Part shown: positions 13,608 through 27,771 of the stretch, one piece after another
Layout of the letters: each line of letters opens with the position of its first letter
How positions within the stretch are numbered: position 1 is the stretch's first letter
NCBI GenBank assembly: GCA_030737835.1
Contig: CM060852.1
Location: forward strand, 19,949,868 to 20,013,867
Origin: Acorus gramineus
Taxonomy: Eukaryota > Streptophyta > Magnoliopsida > Acorales > Acoraceae
Reading direction: 5' to 3'
DNA: 64,000 nucleotides
The notes under the pieces: generated by a model
What the model was told of the DNA's origin: nothing
The model's input: the letters and a program-made list of their open reading frames with translations, nothing else
Databases searched by the model: none
Program-made: the position numbers and the translations under genes

Positions 13608-16600
13608 TTGTAATTGACTCACAACTATAACATGCATAACATAATATATAAAATCTGATATAAAACACGATTGATCATAAAAAAGTTAATTTCAAATTCA
13701 GATATAACAGGATCAAAACATGAAAAAAAAAACTTTTTAATATCAAACGAAAACCAATATGTAAATAAAACTCGGTTGCAGATTCAAAAACATAATACAT
13801 GTCAAACCTGATCTGGTATATATTGGGACGAAATCCAAATCGCAAAAAAAAAAAACAAATTCGTGATTTCAAATTCTTCTTAAGTAGAAATTCAGATTTA
13901 CTAGTAGGTGTTCTTCATAGAAAAATCAATTAAAAAAACTATAAATAATGATGAAAGAATAAGAATTCAATTCAATATTCTAAAAAAAGAAAAAACTTTT
14001 TAGTCCTTTTCTTTTCGGTTTGGAAACGGGTCCGGGGAATTCAATTTCATGCCAGGTTGCAAATACAAAAGCACACCTTAAAACCTTTTTTTCAAATGGG
14101 GCCATAAAATTTAGTCATAAATCCATCTGACAGGTTGACATTTATCCTTGTGGAGATGTCGTTTTTGCGTTCATTTTTGTAGATACTCAGATGAAAATAC
14201 AGACTTTTTTTTTTTTTTACAATTTTCAAATGTAGTATACTTTCTAATTTAGTATACTATATGAGGGGATGTGAGGAACAACATGTAGAACAGGTTAGGG
14301 TGCTCGAAAAATCTTTGATTGATTTCTTACATCCACCGACAAAATAACGTGGTCTGAACAAATCAAGAAGCAGAAATGGCCACCGCCCATCCTCTGTAAA
14401 AAAAATTGTTCTGCCAAACTTTTTCATAGCAGGACTTTTCCTGTACATTCATGTGGACTACCAGGAATCTGATGTGCCATCAGTAAAAGTTTCATGGTAC
14501 TTGTTGTTTCTTTTCTGTTTAAAAGAAGGAAAAATCAAAATCAGTACTTAAAAGGAATATGTTACAGACACTTTTTTTTTTTTTTTACTGCGTAACACAC
14601 AGTACGATGGATCTCACACACACACCCCTTCGTTTGAATTTTTTTTCTTTTAATATGAATATTTGCATTCCTTCATGGTTTCAAGCTTCACATTGGACTA
14701 CAGTTGAACAATTTTGAATGATTAAAAGCGTTTTCATAGCCAGTCTCTAATATAGTCTCGTCTGCATAACTCATATATTTCGACAGCAGGACGTATATCT
14801 CAATTTTTTCACATTTTTTTAACAATAAATCCATACAATTTGATGTTATTTTTCTATAATTCAATAGACGATGTCATATCTTGACGCCCTTTCTTTGCGG
14901 ATACCGAGTTCCTTTGAAAGGCAGGAAAGACCCTCCATAGACCGAAGAACTCAAGACTTACCAACATCATTCTTTAATCGATGATCTCGGCGGTCACATG
15001 AGCGATTTGATAAATACGGAATGTGATATTTAAAAGCTCATATGTCTATATAGAGAATATGTGTGAGATGATGTCGCTCCATATCACTAAGTGAGGTCGG
15101 GACATAGCAGGGGCTAAGGGGTTTCAATCGACAGATGCCAATTGAACATCACTTTGTAGTGGCATAGAACAGGAGTGTAGGGGTCTCTAGGGGTAGTCGG
15201 TAAAAAGTAAAAACCCCATTTATTAGACGCTCCCCCTTCCACCGTGTCTTTGTCTCTGTGTTCCGTTCTTTTTTTATTTGTTTTTCTTCATCATCTTATT
15301 TTTAATTTAGACTTATAACTCATTTTTAAAAATAAAAGTGATAATAACAAGATTTTTTTTAAAAAAAAACACAAAACAAAATATAATATTTTTAAAAAAA
15401 TTAAAAGGGTTATAAACTGTAGGGAGAACCGGGAACATTTTCCATGAATGAAAACATTGCCAATTGTGGAATGCTTCATGACAGGTGTTGAATTTTCGAA
15501 AGCAGTGCATTCTTGTACTTGTATAATTGCAAGAAAACAACACTAAAAAGGGGGGGGGGGGGTGTCAAAGGGGCAGTCACCAACCCAACAATCAACTGTA
15601 CCTGGTGGGGTAGCTTCAGTGGAGGTCCTTGAAATAATGAAAACTGAAATCATCAACCCAACAATCAAAGCTGCGGACAACCATCCCATCTTTCAAGTGG
15701 TTATTTATTCTATGCACCGTGAACCTCTTGTCCGAGAATGAGGTACCACTTTTAAAGTAGCTTTGATAAAATCTGGATCCACTTAAACCTGATTTTAATT
15801 AATCCATCAATATCTAACTATACATTCTATTAATTAAATTGTATAATTAATTATTGAGGACAAATATCATATTGAATGCTAATGATACTACTAAATCCAG
15901 ACTTGACTAGATTCAATAAAAGAGTGTGTCCAACAATTAACTGTTCAAAGCTACTCCTGACTAGATCCGAACCCTTTGATAATACACCAGGCTTTCAAAA
16001 AATGTTTCTATGTAAATATATGTATTTATTTAAAAATCATATTTATTTATACAACACCCAAAAAAAATATCTTGTAAATGCTATACATGATATTTAGGAT
16101 AGGATGACTTTATCAATATTGGCTGTTGATTCAAAAGAATTTTATACAAAGGCTATCCTTGCTAAATTAAAAACTGTTTACGTGTCCTAAAAAGTAATAC
16201 AATTTGCACCGACCCGAATGAAACTGACAAGGGTTTGAAATTGAATTTAATAGTGGGAAAATGTCAGCACTCGCTTTCGCATCTGACCCATCTTTTTTTC
16301 TTTTTCTTTTTGGAAGTGCATATTTATATAGTAAAATACGTATTTTTACACTCAAATGAATTGAATAAATAAATTTTTACAATTTTAAAATAAATTATAT
16401 ATATTATTATACTAAATTATATACTACATTAGGTTAAGCGTTGTCTATTAAGAATGACTGCAAAGGTGTGCAAGGACATCTAATCCAAACAAAACAGTGT
16501 ATTTTAAGTTAGAAAGCATGAAACTTAAACTGAGCCTAAACCAAGGAAGAAACGTCACTAAAAATTTTCTCCCCTCATCCGGACATGATTTATTTTGTTC

Positions 16601-18176
16601 TTCTATAGATATAGGACTACAGTGTTTCTCAAAAAGAAAATCTAGAAATAATGGACATATATGGCCTACAATCTATCAACCATCCAACTCAGTGGTATTT
16701 TCCCACAACATTGACACTTCCTCAATAGGACCCCTTGTTGAATCAATGGTGATGGAACCTATGAAAAATTCTTGTACACGTGAAATTCAATCTTCTATAT
16801 CCTAATAGAAAGAAAAATAGTCTTCCCCCATTGAGATATTCTTAAAAAAAAAAATCACAAACTCCATGATCCAGGCCAACCCTTACCTCTCATTTGGCTC
16901 CAAACATAAACCAACAGACATGGTGTAACAAATGTGAAGAAAGCTATCATAATAATCCAATTGCGCATTGGAGAAAAATCATCACTTGTTAATACTTCTC
17001 TCCCCCTTCCCAACACTAAATGGAATCAATAACAAGAACCTGTGAATCCACTCCATTTACAGACTCTAATCACACAACCATCCAACTCTACTCCACAGGT
17101 ACAGCAAACACAACATCCCTATCATAATGCACGACTTCAAAAGCAACTACATTTCCATGCTGCACCACCCAAACCCACTCGATCATCAGCAACCACAACC
17201 TCACAACCTCACACATAACCATTGCAGCCTACTTTACTTATAAAATATAAGGTACTTCACTGATATAAGTAAAAGTTGATAGAGATTACATGTGTGAGAG
17301 GGGGTAACTAACCATATAGGCTAACAGGCTAAATATACATGTAGGCTAATGGGCATAAACCCTTGGGATGTTGCAAACATAATCCAGGAAACACCTCATG
17401 CTTTTTTTTTGGCTAATGCCATCTGATTTTCCCATAATGTGTATATATCCCTGAGAATGGGTATGTTTCTGCAACACATTTCTAAAATAAAAAACTTACT
17501 TGCCAACATAGTTTAGTAGAACCTGTTTGAAAACACAGAAATGGAGGTAAATCTACTTCCTCAAACATATATTCTGACATTTGAATAACAGAAACAAACA
17601 TTTTTCAACATTAGAGGCCAGAGAATCAGCATACACATAGAACATCTACGTGCCATAACAATGAAATAACATTAGGTTGCAATACAGAAGACCTAAATCA
17701 ACCCCATCAACATGCATACGTTCCATAGTAGCAGACATATAAAGCATCTAATCTTCAGAGAATGAGACAACAATAAACTACCATACTGGAATCACATCTA
17801 TATGAACTCCATCAGCAAAATATTCTCATGTATCAATAAAGACATACTAGTTTTTCCATATGTATGCATGGAGGTCGACTTAGGAATAGGACATATGGGA
17901 TCACATCAAGAATCCAATCACAACAAGGGCATCCATGCAAAATGCACAGATAACATATAACAGTGCATATATAAGGATAATCCACAGGACCCAAAAAAAA
18001 AAAAAAAACTTGGAATCACTCCTACAGAGTACCAATTTCATCCAAACTGAAGGCCTCTTCCCAGGTACAATAATTTTAAAACAGCACGACGCCACCCAGA
18101 GAAGGACTTCTACTGACTACACAACTGTTAAGACCTACAGGGACCAAAGGCAATACCTTTGCCTCCACATCTCCAC
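13608..18176. other. Gene-poor spacer
   Basis: AT-rich, with no ORF carrying a recognisable domain. The 102-codon frame at 16497-16805 and the neighbouring 16900-17250 stretch have fewer stops than the rest but match nothing I know. A poly-G tract lies near 15550. The last few hundred bases are probably RTNLB 3' UTR and flank. Confidence 0.5.
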
Positions 18177-19863
18177 TCAGTGCAGCTTATTCTTAAATGG
18201 CCCCTTTGGTATCTTGCTCAAAACCCTAGCATCGAACACAGCATACTGCTTCTTGAACTCGATCGTCGCCTTCTCAGCAAAGCAGTCGACCTGGGTATCA
18301 TATTTCTCATACAGAACAGGCACCGTGTGCAGCAGAACAAACACTGTTTGTCGATTACAAAAGTCAATAACTGGAATTAAAAGAAACCAACAAAAGGCAG
18401 GATGATAGGAGAAAGAGAAATCACATCCAATGCATACCAATGTAGAACAAAGTCAGGAAATTGCAGCAGCTTCCCACAATTGACAAAACCCACAAACCAG
18501 CAATGACCTGTGGAAACAACCCATAACATCAAAATCTCCACAACAAAAATACATGGAAGTTGTTGTTACACACTCCCATTTACAGCACCACCTGCAATCT
18601 TATATATCACAATTGCTATGTAACAAATTTTAAACATTTCTATAAATGGGTCCATAAAATTCATTGGAGCATATACTCCAACATTAGATGAGGTATACTA
18701 TTTTTTTTTCTAAAAAAATAACAACATGAGGCGGGGCTGTATCTAACCATTTCTAAAACACATACATGAGAGTGGATTGTAGTCACACATGGGAATTCAA
18801 TCCAAGATAAGAAAGAAAACGACACACACTTACAGCTAGGAACTTGCGCAGATCACGACCTGATGCGATGTCCCTCAGAACAGCGAATGCCCTGTTTATC
18901 TCAAACCGCAGGGAAAGGGCAACATTGACAGCCAGGTCCTCGGGGATGCTAACCTCCGGGATGCGTGGTGGAGACCTACAATGGATCAATTAATAAAGAT
19001 AGATAAATAATAAAAATGAACACACCAGAATTGAGAAAATTTGGAGCAGTGGATTACTTGTTGATGAAGGTGGTGGCGTTGGACCAGAGGAAGAGGATGG
19101 CGATGGAGAGGATGAGGCAGTGACAAACGAGGGTCAGCAGGTGGTACTCCAGCAGTTCGAACAGCACCCACACCGCTGTCGCCCCTCCCAACACTCCCGC
19201 TGATATCTTCTTGTTCCTCCAAAGAAACACATCCGCAGCTGCACATCAAACACACACACACGCACAAACACACAGATAGACATCTCTTGTTATTGATTTT
19301 ACACATAAATCTGAATAAATGATTGACAAATGGAACATCTGATGAAGTGAAATGGATTTAAAATCAGTTCAATCTATCACATACCCGTTTAAAGAACACA
19401 GATTTAAGAAAGAAAAAAAAAGGGGGGGGGGTGTTAAGAAGAAACAGGTGTAGAATCTACACCGCTCACTCTTCCAAAAGAGTTTTGTATTAATAAATAA
19501 TAGAAAAATTAAAATCTTACTGAAAAGTTTCTAAATCAATAGATCGAATCAAAAGCAAAAAAAGAGATCTGGCCAGATCTGAAATAACGATAAAACAAAA
19601 GTCAATCAAACGATCAGTCCTCGAAAAGGAGGAAACAGAGGAGGAGATGAAGAGGACGTACGTTTGCCGCCGCCGAAGACGGTGTGGATGGGCTTCTCCC
19701 TGCCGAAGATACGGAACACCTTCTCCTTCATGGACGTCGCCGCTGACGAAGACTTCTCGTTGTCCGAATCGGAAGACGAAGACGAGTCATCCATGTGGAG
19801 CTTCTCCGTTATCTTGTCGATCACCGACTCCGACGCTTTTCCCTCCACGTGCTCCTCCGCCAT
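18177..19863 (-). CDS. RTNLB: Reticulon-like protein B (RTNLB)
   Basis: ER membrane-shaping protein; reticulons insert paired hydrophobic hairpins that curve tubular ER. Exons on the minus strand: 19662-19863, 19058-19238, 18834-18975, 18438-18507, 18177-18343, all GT-AG and in phase, giving 253 aa (typical of the family). Residues 1-67 are an acidic, Ser-rich cytosolic head (Asp/Ser run at ~25-40, then [19 protein letters not shown]). The reticulon homology domain starts at ~68 ([11 protein letters not shown]). Hydrophobic hairpins lie at ~81-119 and ~173-207, separated by the usual hydrophilic loop ([20 protein letters not shown]). The C-terminus KNKLH fits a KXKXX ER-retrieval signal. The paralogue number is not assignable by eye. 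It has no functional link to its neighbours. Confidence 0.95.
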
Positions 19864-19876
19864 CGTTGATCGTACT

Positions 19877-19899
19877 CTCTCTCTCTCTCTCTCTCTCTC
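19877..19899 (-). repeat. GA-rich microsatellite in RTNLB 5' leader
   Basis: On the plus strand this is a pure CT run, about 15 bases upstream of the RTNLB ATG, so the mRNA reads GAGAGA. Such tracts are common in plant leaders and can bind GAGA-binding BPC factors (established for the motif, not shown here). Confidence 0.85.
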
Positions 19900-19909
19900 A
19901 CTCACTCCG

Positions 19910-19918
19910 AAACCCTAG
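19910..19918 (-). promoter_or_regulatory. Telo-box (AAACCCTAG) in RTNLB leader
   Basis: An AAACCCTAG interstitial telomere motif lies about 50 bases upstream of the start codon. Telo-boxes near the transcription start are known cis elements of growth-related plant genes. Confidence 0.5.
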
Positions 19919-20048
19919 ATTCCACTTTCAGATCCCCCTCGAAAGAAATCGCTCGCAAAAGAAAAGCAGAGTCACAAATCAATCGACCTCCTCTTTTTTG
20001 TTTGTTTTAAATTAATTAAATAAAAAAGAATCTCAATCGACGGTGGTG

Positions 20049-20055
20049 TTTATAA
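20049..20055 (-). promoter_or_regulatory. Candidate TATA box of RTNLB
   Basis: TTATAAA on the minus strand, about 190 bases upstream of the ATG. It predicts a transcription start near 20020 and a leader of roughly 150 nt. Confidence 0.5.
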
Positions 20056-20099
20056 GTGGGTGGGATCCCGAGCCAGGTGAGAAGAGATCTGGACCGTTG

Positions 20100-23000
20100 A
20101 TCGAGGCAGTGATTAGGTGTCCGAACCTGTAGGTTCGGGGAAAGAAACACAAGGAAGAAGGGCAGGCTTTGAAAGCGACGAAGGGTTCTGCCGTTCCATT
20201 TAACGGCATCCGTCAAGAGAAACCGTACGTACTTGCCTACTTGGGGACGGAGACGTGAAGTCTCCGTTAGTTTAGCGACTTTGTGGACCACAACATGTAA
20301 TGCGAGTGGGGCCCACGAAAGCGTATACGTGGTGGCACAACATGCGTTCAACACATACTTGGGCCGTAAGGAAAGCTGTACTGTTGGCTGGAAATTTGAG
20401 AGGCCTGAAATCAACGGTGGTCGTGGGTTGCATGACTCGTAATATATATAATCGTCTAATAAAATAATATATTCTTTTTAAAATTGAAAAAATTAATTTT
20501 TTTTCGTATGATGCATTAAGACAATATATACTTTATCAATGGAACTTACAAATGGTTTAAGAACTATTTATGGATTGCATATAGGACAGTAAAACACACA
20601 TATATCATTTCTTTAAATAACTTCATTTACCGTTCATATATTGATACATACAGTTCATCTTTATATTAAATCCATCATTCATTGTATTAAATGTAAAAAA
20701 AAAAATGTTTTATGAAATTATCCGTTGAACTGTTTCTAACATTTTTCCATTTGTATTGTATATCAGTCTAATAAAATACACATCATTAAAGGAAAAAATG
20801 ATGAATATACTCTAAATTGAATATATATATATATATATAATTTACATTTTAATAAGAATGTGAAATTGTAAAAACAAGATAAGAATAACTACATGTATCA
20901 GCATCTATGAAAATATAATGCAAGGATATGGTGTCTAATTGAATTGTATTCTTGAAACTTTATATATATCACTCACTAGGGGGAATAAGAATATTGACAT
21001 AGCGGGGAAAAAAGGGTGATTGGAGAGAGGCATTTCATGGGGCATTAAATCAGCATGGCCCAATGTTTGATGCATGCCAAGTTCGCAGAGAAAAGCTACT
21101 CATGATACAATGTTATTAACATAGGAGCTAATTTATGAGTTTAAGCTATTAAAATCAAAGTTCTACCTGAAATTGCAGGAGATTAGGAAAAGCAAGGTAC
21201 TTATTTTTGTATTTGTGTGGCTTTTAGAAAAAGTGATAGACATTGATGGTTACCACTCTGTACACCAATGCCACAGACTTATCAGGTGTCCAAACCTGGC
21301 TGGCCAAAAGTGTTCATAGGTTGGCCATATAAAAAGTCATTATGATTTTGCAAAGTATAAACAACAGCTTCATTAATAAAATAGTTAGAGCTCCATATCC
21401 ATGAATATGACTTCTTTGTCGGTCGATCAAGATAATAAAAAGAATTCTTTTGAGAATAGTAAACAATCTCTAATGAAATATATGCAATCTATGAAAAAAG
21501 CATATAACTTCAGTAAACAATCACATGAACCTATTGAATTAAAAACATGAAAAATTGTTTATATAGCAACTTGTTAATCCACATAAAAATCATGAATAAT
21601 AATCCACAGTTAGATATTGTAAAGGCTAAATTATAATGTATCATAAAAGGAAAATGGAAACTTGACCATACTAGGAAATTTTTAGATGTCTATTCTCATT
21701 CTATAGATGATCTGCCACCATTCAGGATCCAACAAGATGTAAAGAAGATTCTTTTTTTTTTGTGTGTGTCTTTTTAAATCTTGCTGGATCCGAAGGGATG
21801 ATCATCTATTTAAAAAGATTTATTTCCACTGACAAATCATCAAGTATGATTTTGTCATGGCATTTAAACTTTAACTGCAGCAAAAGCAATACAAATTTCC
21901 CTCTCAATAGTTTTTTTCTTTTGGTCAGTAAACCGAAAGTGTATTCCTCACAGAAATGGACAAATGTACAAAACAAGCAAGAGCAATACAAATACATGCT
22001 AGCCAAAGAAATATGGGAGAGGGTGATGTGAGGGAACAATCCCTCTCAATAGTTGCAGCTACATCATTGAGTATATAAATCCTTGGTATATAAGAAGTGC
22101 ATGTTCTTCCTCCATGGACCAAATTTCAATTTAAAATTGCATCATAAACTTGACCCCAAATTTAAAATTTAAAATAACATCATAAACTTGACCCCTGCCA
22201 TGGAGTATGGCCTGCTCTGTGTATTTTGATTTGCCATAGTGTCCTCTATGTTCATACAACTTACATCAGTTGTCATAGGAGAAACCCTACTAGAAAACGT
22301 CAACCTTGACTTAATCTATGTTTATAACACTTGTTAAAAACACGTCCAAAGGAACTCCACATGTTTATCCATATTAAAACTACTCTCCAAAGCTTCCTCA
22401 AATGTGCTTATTTCTATACCATGGACTTGGTTTTACTCAGAGCAACCATTTGAACACACTCACTCAACCTTTATCAAGTTTCATACCACAATAATTTCGT
22501 CTGAAAACAAAATCCTATGAGCACGAAAAACCCATCATTTATGCCTTCTAATGTTCAATTCCTTGGTATTAGATGGAAGGGGAAAAAAAATTATGCACCC
22601 CATCACTGTTTCCAGCTTCCATATGTACATGAACTAGACATTCCAGCATATTCATCCAAAATAGTCATTCCCCCACTTAGTCATATTCTCCACGCCATTA
22701 TCTAACACACTCCAATTACGTATAATTGTGCTTAAAAAGTTAGCAATCTAGTTCTACATGAATGAGATTTTACTTAACAATTGTTGTCAGAATCAAATTC
22801 TTAGAATAATCCAATTCCATGTCAACAGTGGCTCTGGCTCTATGTTGAGTCTGTTAACCACCAAAAGAAGCACCACTTAATCATTCAGTGCACACACACA
22901 CACACACACACAAGTTGTTCTGTTAGTTTTTTGAAGAACTTTGGTCATTGCTATTCCATTGCTAAAATGGTACATGTCCGAGGGATGAGAGGAGTAGAAC

Positions 23001-23600
23001 AAAAGTACAAGAAAATAAAAAACGGAAACTAGGAAGAAAGAACACAGTAGAAAAGGTTTCTACTGGCTCTGAGAGTACCAACAAAATGAAGTTGTTCTGT
23101 TAGTTGGGGTGGAAAAAAAGAAGAGATAAAAACATTGTTCTTGGTTTCCAGAACATCCAATAAGTTGCAACTTCTCTGAACTGTTAGAAGTAGTCCCAAT
23201 ATGCAAATGATGTATCAGAGAATATACAGCCAATTTTTACACCCTTTTGAAACCAGCAATGTCACCTACCCAACAGAGAGATTATCTTTATTGATATCAG
23301 ACTTCACCAGGTAAACATGATTATAGTGTCATGTCCATGAAAAAACCAATTTAAGAGTCCATTTCAGCACCCCATTCCCCCACCTATGAAGAACAAATTT
23401 CATGCAATATCATGTCATGGTCATTGGTCAATAACTAAAGCAACCAATCAATCAAATGCATCCCCTTCAGAGTATATTTCAGTCCATAACCAAGTGCAAT
23501 GCCACTCCTGCTTCTTTAAGAAAATTGATCCCAACATCCAAACATAAGTAGTCTTGATCATGCTTTTACCACAAACATAACATGGAATACTGTAACCCCC
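20100..23600. other. Upstream flank of RTNLB and spacer
   Basis: No gene seen. It holds an (AT)n run near 20822, a (CA)n run near 22892-22911 and a short near-tandem duplication (catcataaacttgacccc) at about 22140-22197. The 21750-22120 part has a T-run followed by moderately ordered sequence and may be old retroposon debris. Confidence 0.5.
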
Positions 23601-23604
23601 GTTT

Positions 23605-24050
23605 GGAGTGTGACATAAAGTTATTTCCCCTCTATAGCTATACCAGGATAAATAAAAATCCATATAGAATAAGCAAATTTTTGTTTGATTGTTTTTTATG
23701 TTATTCCCGTTAGAAAACGTAAAAGTGATCTTTTTGTTGTTTGATTTGTCCCGGAGAATGTAAAGGTAAGTGATGGATAAGAGTTTATGAATTATTAAAT
23801 AATAACTATACCCACAAATTGTTTATGTTTGGGAATAAGTGTACGATAAATGTATGTGATATGATATATGCGACATGTTTTTGAAATGTGTGTGAGATAA
23901 TTTTGTTTAAAGTGATATAGAAAAATATTTTTATCCATTAGTATAGATAAGCCCTGATATGCAATTTCAACCCGCCAAAATCGCTATCAGGATTTATTCT
24001 ATAACTTATCCAAACATAGTTATCGGTGTTTATTCTTCCAAAACAAACAT
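23605..24050. mobile_element. MITE family A, copy 1
   Basis: About 445 bp, colinear with 25165-25635: shared blocks include 'gaataagyaa..ttttgtttgrttg', 'tttatccattrgyatagataagcc' and an 'acttatccaracataryta' end. The two ends are partial inverted complements, as in a non-autonomous DNA element. No coding capacity. The exact termini and target duplication are not clear. Confidence 0.6.
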
Positions 24051-25164
24051 ATATTTTTTTCTTACTCCCCCTTATTCCCCTTTATTCCCTTGTTATGCCA
24101 CACCTTGAACAAAGGGTAAATTAAGCACCGATAAGCCTAGTTATAAAATCAATAATTTTTTTTAAGAAAAAAAAACTCTTGCTTCTGTAGATGCCTTGTG
24201 TTTGTGTCAAATGAAAAGTGATGGAAATGAAAATTTTCCTTCTGACCATTCAAAAATCTAGTGTTTAATTTGTGTCAAATAATGGAAAAAAAAAATTTCT
24301 ATCACTTTTGCCTTATTAGAAAAAGTGAGAAAATTTTTTCCCTTTCCACATAATTGAGAATTTGAGAAAAAGTGATAAAAAAATTTTCCACCACATGCAC
24401 AAACATCATGAAAGTTGATCAACGGAAAAAATGTTTTACTTTCCACCACTTTCCATTTGCCCTAAATTCCCTTACTTTCTTTCACCGTCGGTTCAAATTT
24501 GTGCACAAACACACCCTTACATGGAGGTTGAGCAAAGCAAGATATTACTATAGGAGCATAAAAAGTAAAACTGCAGAGAACTTAACGTGAGGACATACTA
24601 CCCCAAAACATAACAAATCAAAATATCAGGTACTTCACAGAACCATCAAAACATGAAATCACTATTGTTAAGGTGATAAACATTGTAAAGATGGGCATTT
24701 TAAGAAGAAATTCTTGAAGATATGAAATAACAGGGGGGAGAGAGAGAGCTATGTTACCTTTCACAGGTCGCTCCGAAGCTTTTCGCGCATTCAGAAATTA
24801 TGGAAAAAAATAAAAGAAGATGAAGCTGAAAATATGAGTTGGCTGGATTACGAAATTACCCTTTTGTTTTCTAGTGAATGACCGAGATATGAGTGGCTGT
24901 TTTCATGTAATATAAGAAGGTTGCATGAGGAGAATTCTGACAGCCTGAATTTGAACCTCGGCTGCCTTGGTATATTCTCTGTTTTAAAACGAGAATAATC
25001 AGCGAATATGCTACGTTATGCTGCATCATCAGTTGCGGTAGAACTCTGCGACAATTCGGAGTATTCAACAAAGTTTTGAGCCCCTCTGGGGTTAATATTG
25101 AATAAATCATTTTTTTTTGTTTACGTTTGTTTTTAGTTATTCAAATTTAAAAAACGTATAACAA
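24051..25164. other. Spacer between two MITE copies
   Basis: AT-rich, with runs of poly-A/T and a GA run near 24735-24750. Nothing coding is supported. Confidence 0.4.
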
Positions 25165-25635
25165 TTACCCTCTATGGGGATTGATATTAGGTTATTCGCT
25201 TCCGATAGTTATACTGGAATAGATAACAATTCAGGCTGAATAAGTAATTTTTTGTTTGGTTGTCTTTTTTGTTATTTTCATTGGGAAACGTAAAAATGAC
25301 TTTTTTGTTGTTTGGTTCACCTTGGATAAAGTGATGATAAATGGTTGATAAGGGATGAATAAGAGTTTATGATTTTTTAAATGACAATTATACCCCCTGG
25401 GAATAGTGTGAGAGATATATGATTGATTTGATAGATGTGACAATTTTTGGAATCTGTGTGAGTCTGTTAGGTGAGATAAATTTTTTAAAATGACAGAGAA
25501 GGATATTTTTATCCATTGGCATAGATAAGCCTTGATAAGCAATTCCACCATTTCCTTAGAATAGTTATCAGGCCTTATTCTAACTTATCCAGACATAACT
25601 ATCGGGGTTTATTCTATCAAAACAAACAACTTTTT
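25165..25635. mobile_element. MITE family A, copy 2
   Basis: Sister of 23605-24050. CCGATAGTTAT near the left end (25202) is repeated in inverted form near the right end (about 25597-25610), followed by a TTTGTTTTGATAGAATAAA-type terminus (complement). A third, weaker relative lies at 48060-48290. Confidence 0.6.
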
Positions 25636-25980
25636 TTAGTTATTTTCATCTATTCTTTTTTATTCTTGCCTTATGTTTCATGGCATACGGGGGGTTAGAG
25701 TTTTATTTTTTTTTGTTTGATTTTTTATTAATAAGTGGCATATAAAAAGATGCAGAGAGAGATTGGATTAAAATATGAAACAATAATGATTTTTGGGCCC
25801 CAATTCCTAGACCTCATTCTAAGTCCCATGAGGTGGCAAGTTTGAACTATCCATATTACCCCTTCAACTAATCTCACCGATTTTTTCATAACCGGTCCAA
25901 TAAATGCTAAGGCGGTTACGATTTAGAGTGATTATTTTCCTTTTTCAAGATCCTAATTCAATTGCACGATCAAAAAAATA

Positions 25981-26341
25981 AAAAATCACGATTTTTTTTT
26001 AATATACAGATTAATACGTTGTAACGAAAACAAACATCAATTTCAATTTTTCATTCAAATTTGATCAGCGGAGAAGAGAAGATTTCAACGTTTTTTATTT
26101 GTGTGATTTTATTGTGGTGCAATCTTCAGGTTAGGCTTTTTCAAACCCCAACAAAATCACGATTTATAATTTTTAGATCCAGATTGATCAGTGGAAACGA
26201 AAACAAATATCAAAATTTTTTCTTTTTTTTTTCCAGTTTGATCGGTGGAGAATATAAGAATTACACAATTCATATATTTTGTTTGCGACCTGATCGTGGT
26301 GTAAACAATTGAGATTCATTCAGGTTAGGCCTTTTTCCATC
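25981..26341. repeat. Tandem duplication inside the Ulp1 element
   Basis: Unit A 25981-26151 and unit B 26152-26341 share, in order: AAAATCACGATTT, a CAGATTRATxxGTxGxAACG block, AACGAAAACAAAyATCAA, TTTGATCxGyGGAGAA, and CAGGTTAGGC before a T-run. Divergence is substantial, so the duplication is old. It may be duplicated promoter or transposase-binding sequence (inference). Confidence 0.8.
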
Positions 26342-27771
26342 TGAATAATTCATGTTGATCTGATTTTTTTTATTATTCCTTTTAATCATCATATACTTTT
26401 TTTTTATCGAATTTAAATTAAATTCGGATACATGATGTGTAGCTGGATTTAGATGCATTTTGTGTTTTTACGTGTTATCTGTATAGTCGATTTTTACTGG
26501 TGTATATGTGTATATTTATGCATATTGATTCATTCAGCATATTTTTTAGTTTTGAATGATCATCATTCAATTCATTAGATTAAATATTCAGCAATATCGA
26601 ATATGTAGTTGTTAATTAAAATTTCAGATACACGTGTATTTTGAATTTGTTTTCCAGTCCAATTTGAAGTTTGATATTTTATTTCAATGAATTTGATTTA
26701 TAGGTATCCGATAAATATTTAATTGCTTATTGTCGTATATATATAAAGACTTGGAATTTTTTTTATTGAAAATCTATGCACTGCTCATTAGTATGTAGAC
26801 TATAAATTATTTGTTTGGATTTAAAATACAGTAGTGTATCTTAATTATATAACATGTTGCAACTTTTTTTTCAGCAGGTAGGGATGACGATTTTATGGAT
26901 GAGCCATGCGAAGACGCAATCCATTTGAAAAACATCAAATATTTGAGTTGTATAAAAAGCATCTTGATACTTTGTATGATGACTTGACGAAACAAGTCCC
27001 CTGATTACAATGTTGTAGTGTTAGTGATGAGCAGATGCCAGATTCAATTATCCACTCGCCTTTCAAGGTTCAAAGTAAATGACAATCACCATCAAGAAGG
27101 AAGGCACATAAGGTCTACAAGCTGAAAAATAAGAAAGCAAAAATACCTCAAGGATCTAATATTTAGAAGGTTGTAGAGGGATGTTTGAACAACACATTTG
27201 ATGTTATAATGTGTTTGTCATTGTGTTTGTGAACTTCATTTTACATTGTCATAATGTGTGTTATGAGATTTGCATTGTTCGTTATATATATCAATTATAA
27301 TGTTAAAACACATCACAATTTTAGATATGAATCACCTTTTGTTTGCAAATTATACAGGTTTTTAGATACACATTTCAAATTCCGATATACTACAAATTTA
27401 TTTTGCTAGGTTTTCAGGTAGTACCAATTATTCACTATGTGACAGATATAGCCAATCTTATATGATATATTTAGAATTAAGATACACCTAATAAACACCT
27501 CACAATAACCAAATATATTTCACATACAAAAGACCTTATATTTGCAATTTATATTGATGTCTAATATAATTTTCAGATACACATGCAAATTCAAATACAT
27601 CTGAACTGTATCATATATGAAATTAAACACAAAACCAAAAATCAATTAGTTGTTAATCAAACATCCACAATACATTGAATACAGAATTTAGTATCCAAAC
27701 ATCAACAAAAAGTTGTCATTTAATGTGACCCAAATTTTTTCCCCCTAAAACAAACTCCATTCCTTTGTTGA

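Noticed and set aside
16497-16805. 102-codon plus-strand ORF
   Set aside because: No domain, signal or splice context; could be chance or very old repeat debris.
16915-16990. Peptide WCNKCEESYHNNPIAHW resembling a zinc knuckle
   Set aside because: Too short and isolated; the surroundings give no element ends or further gag-like sequence.
21750-22120. T-run followed by ordered sequence, possible LINE 3' end
   Set aside because: No coding similarity in any frame and no target duplication; left as unassigned.
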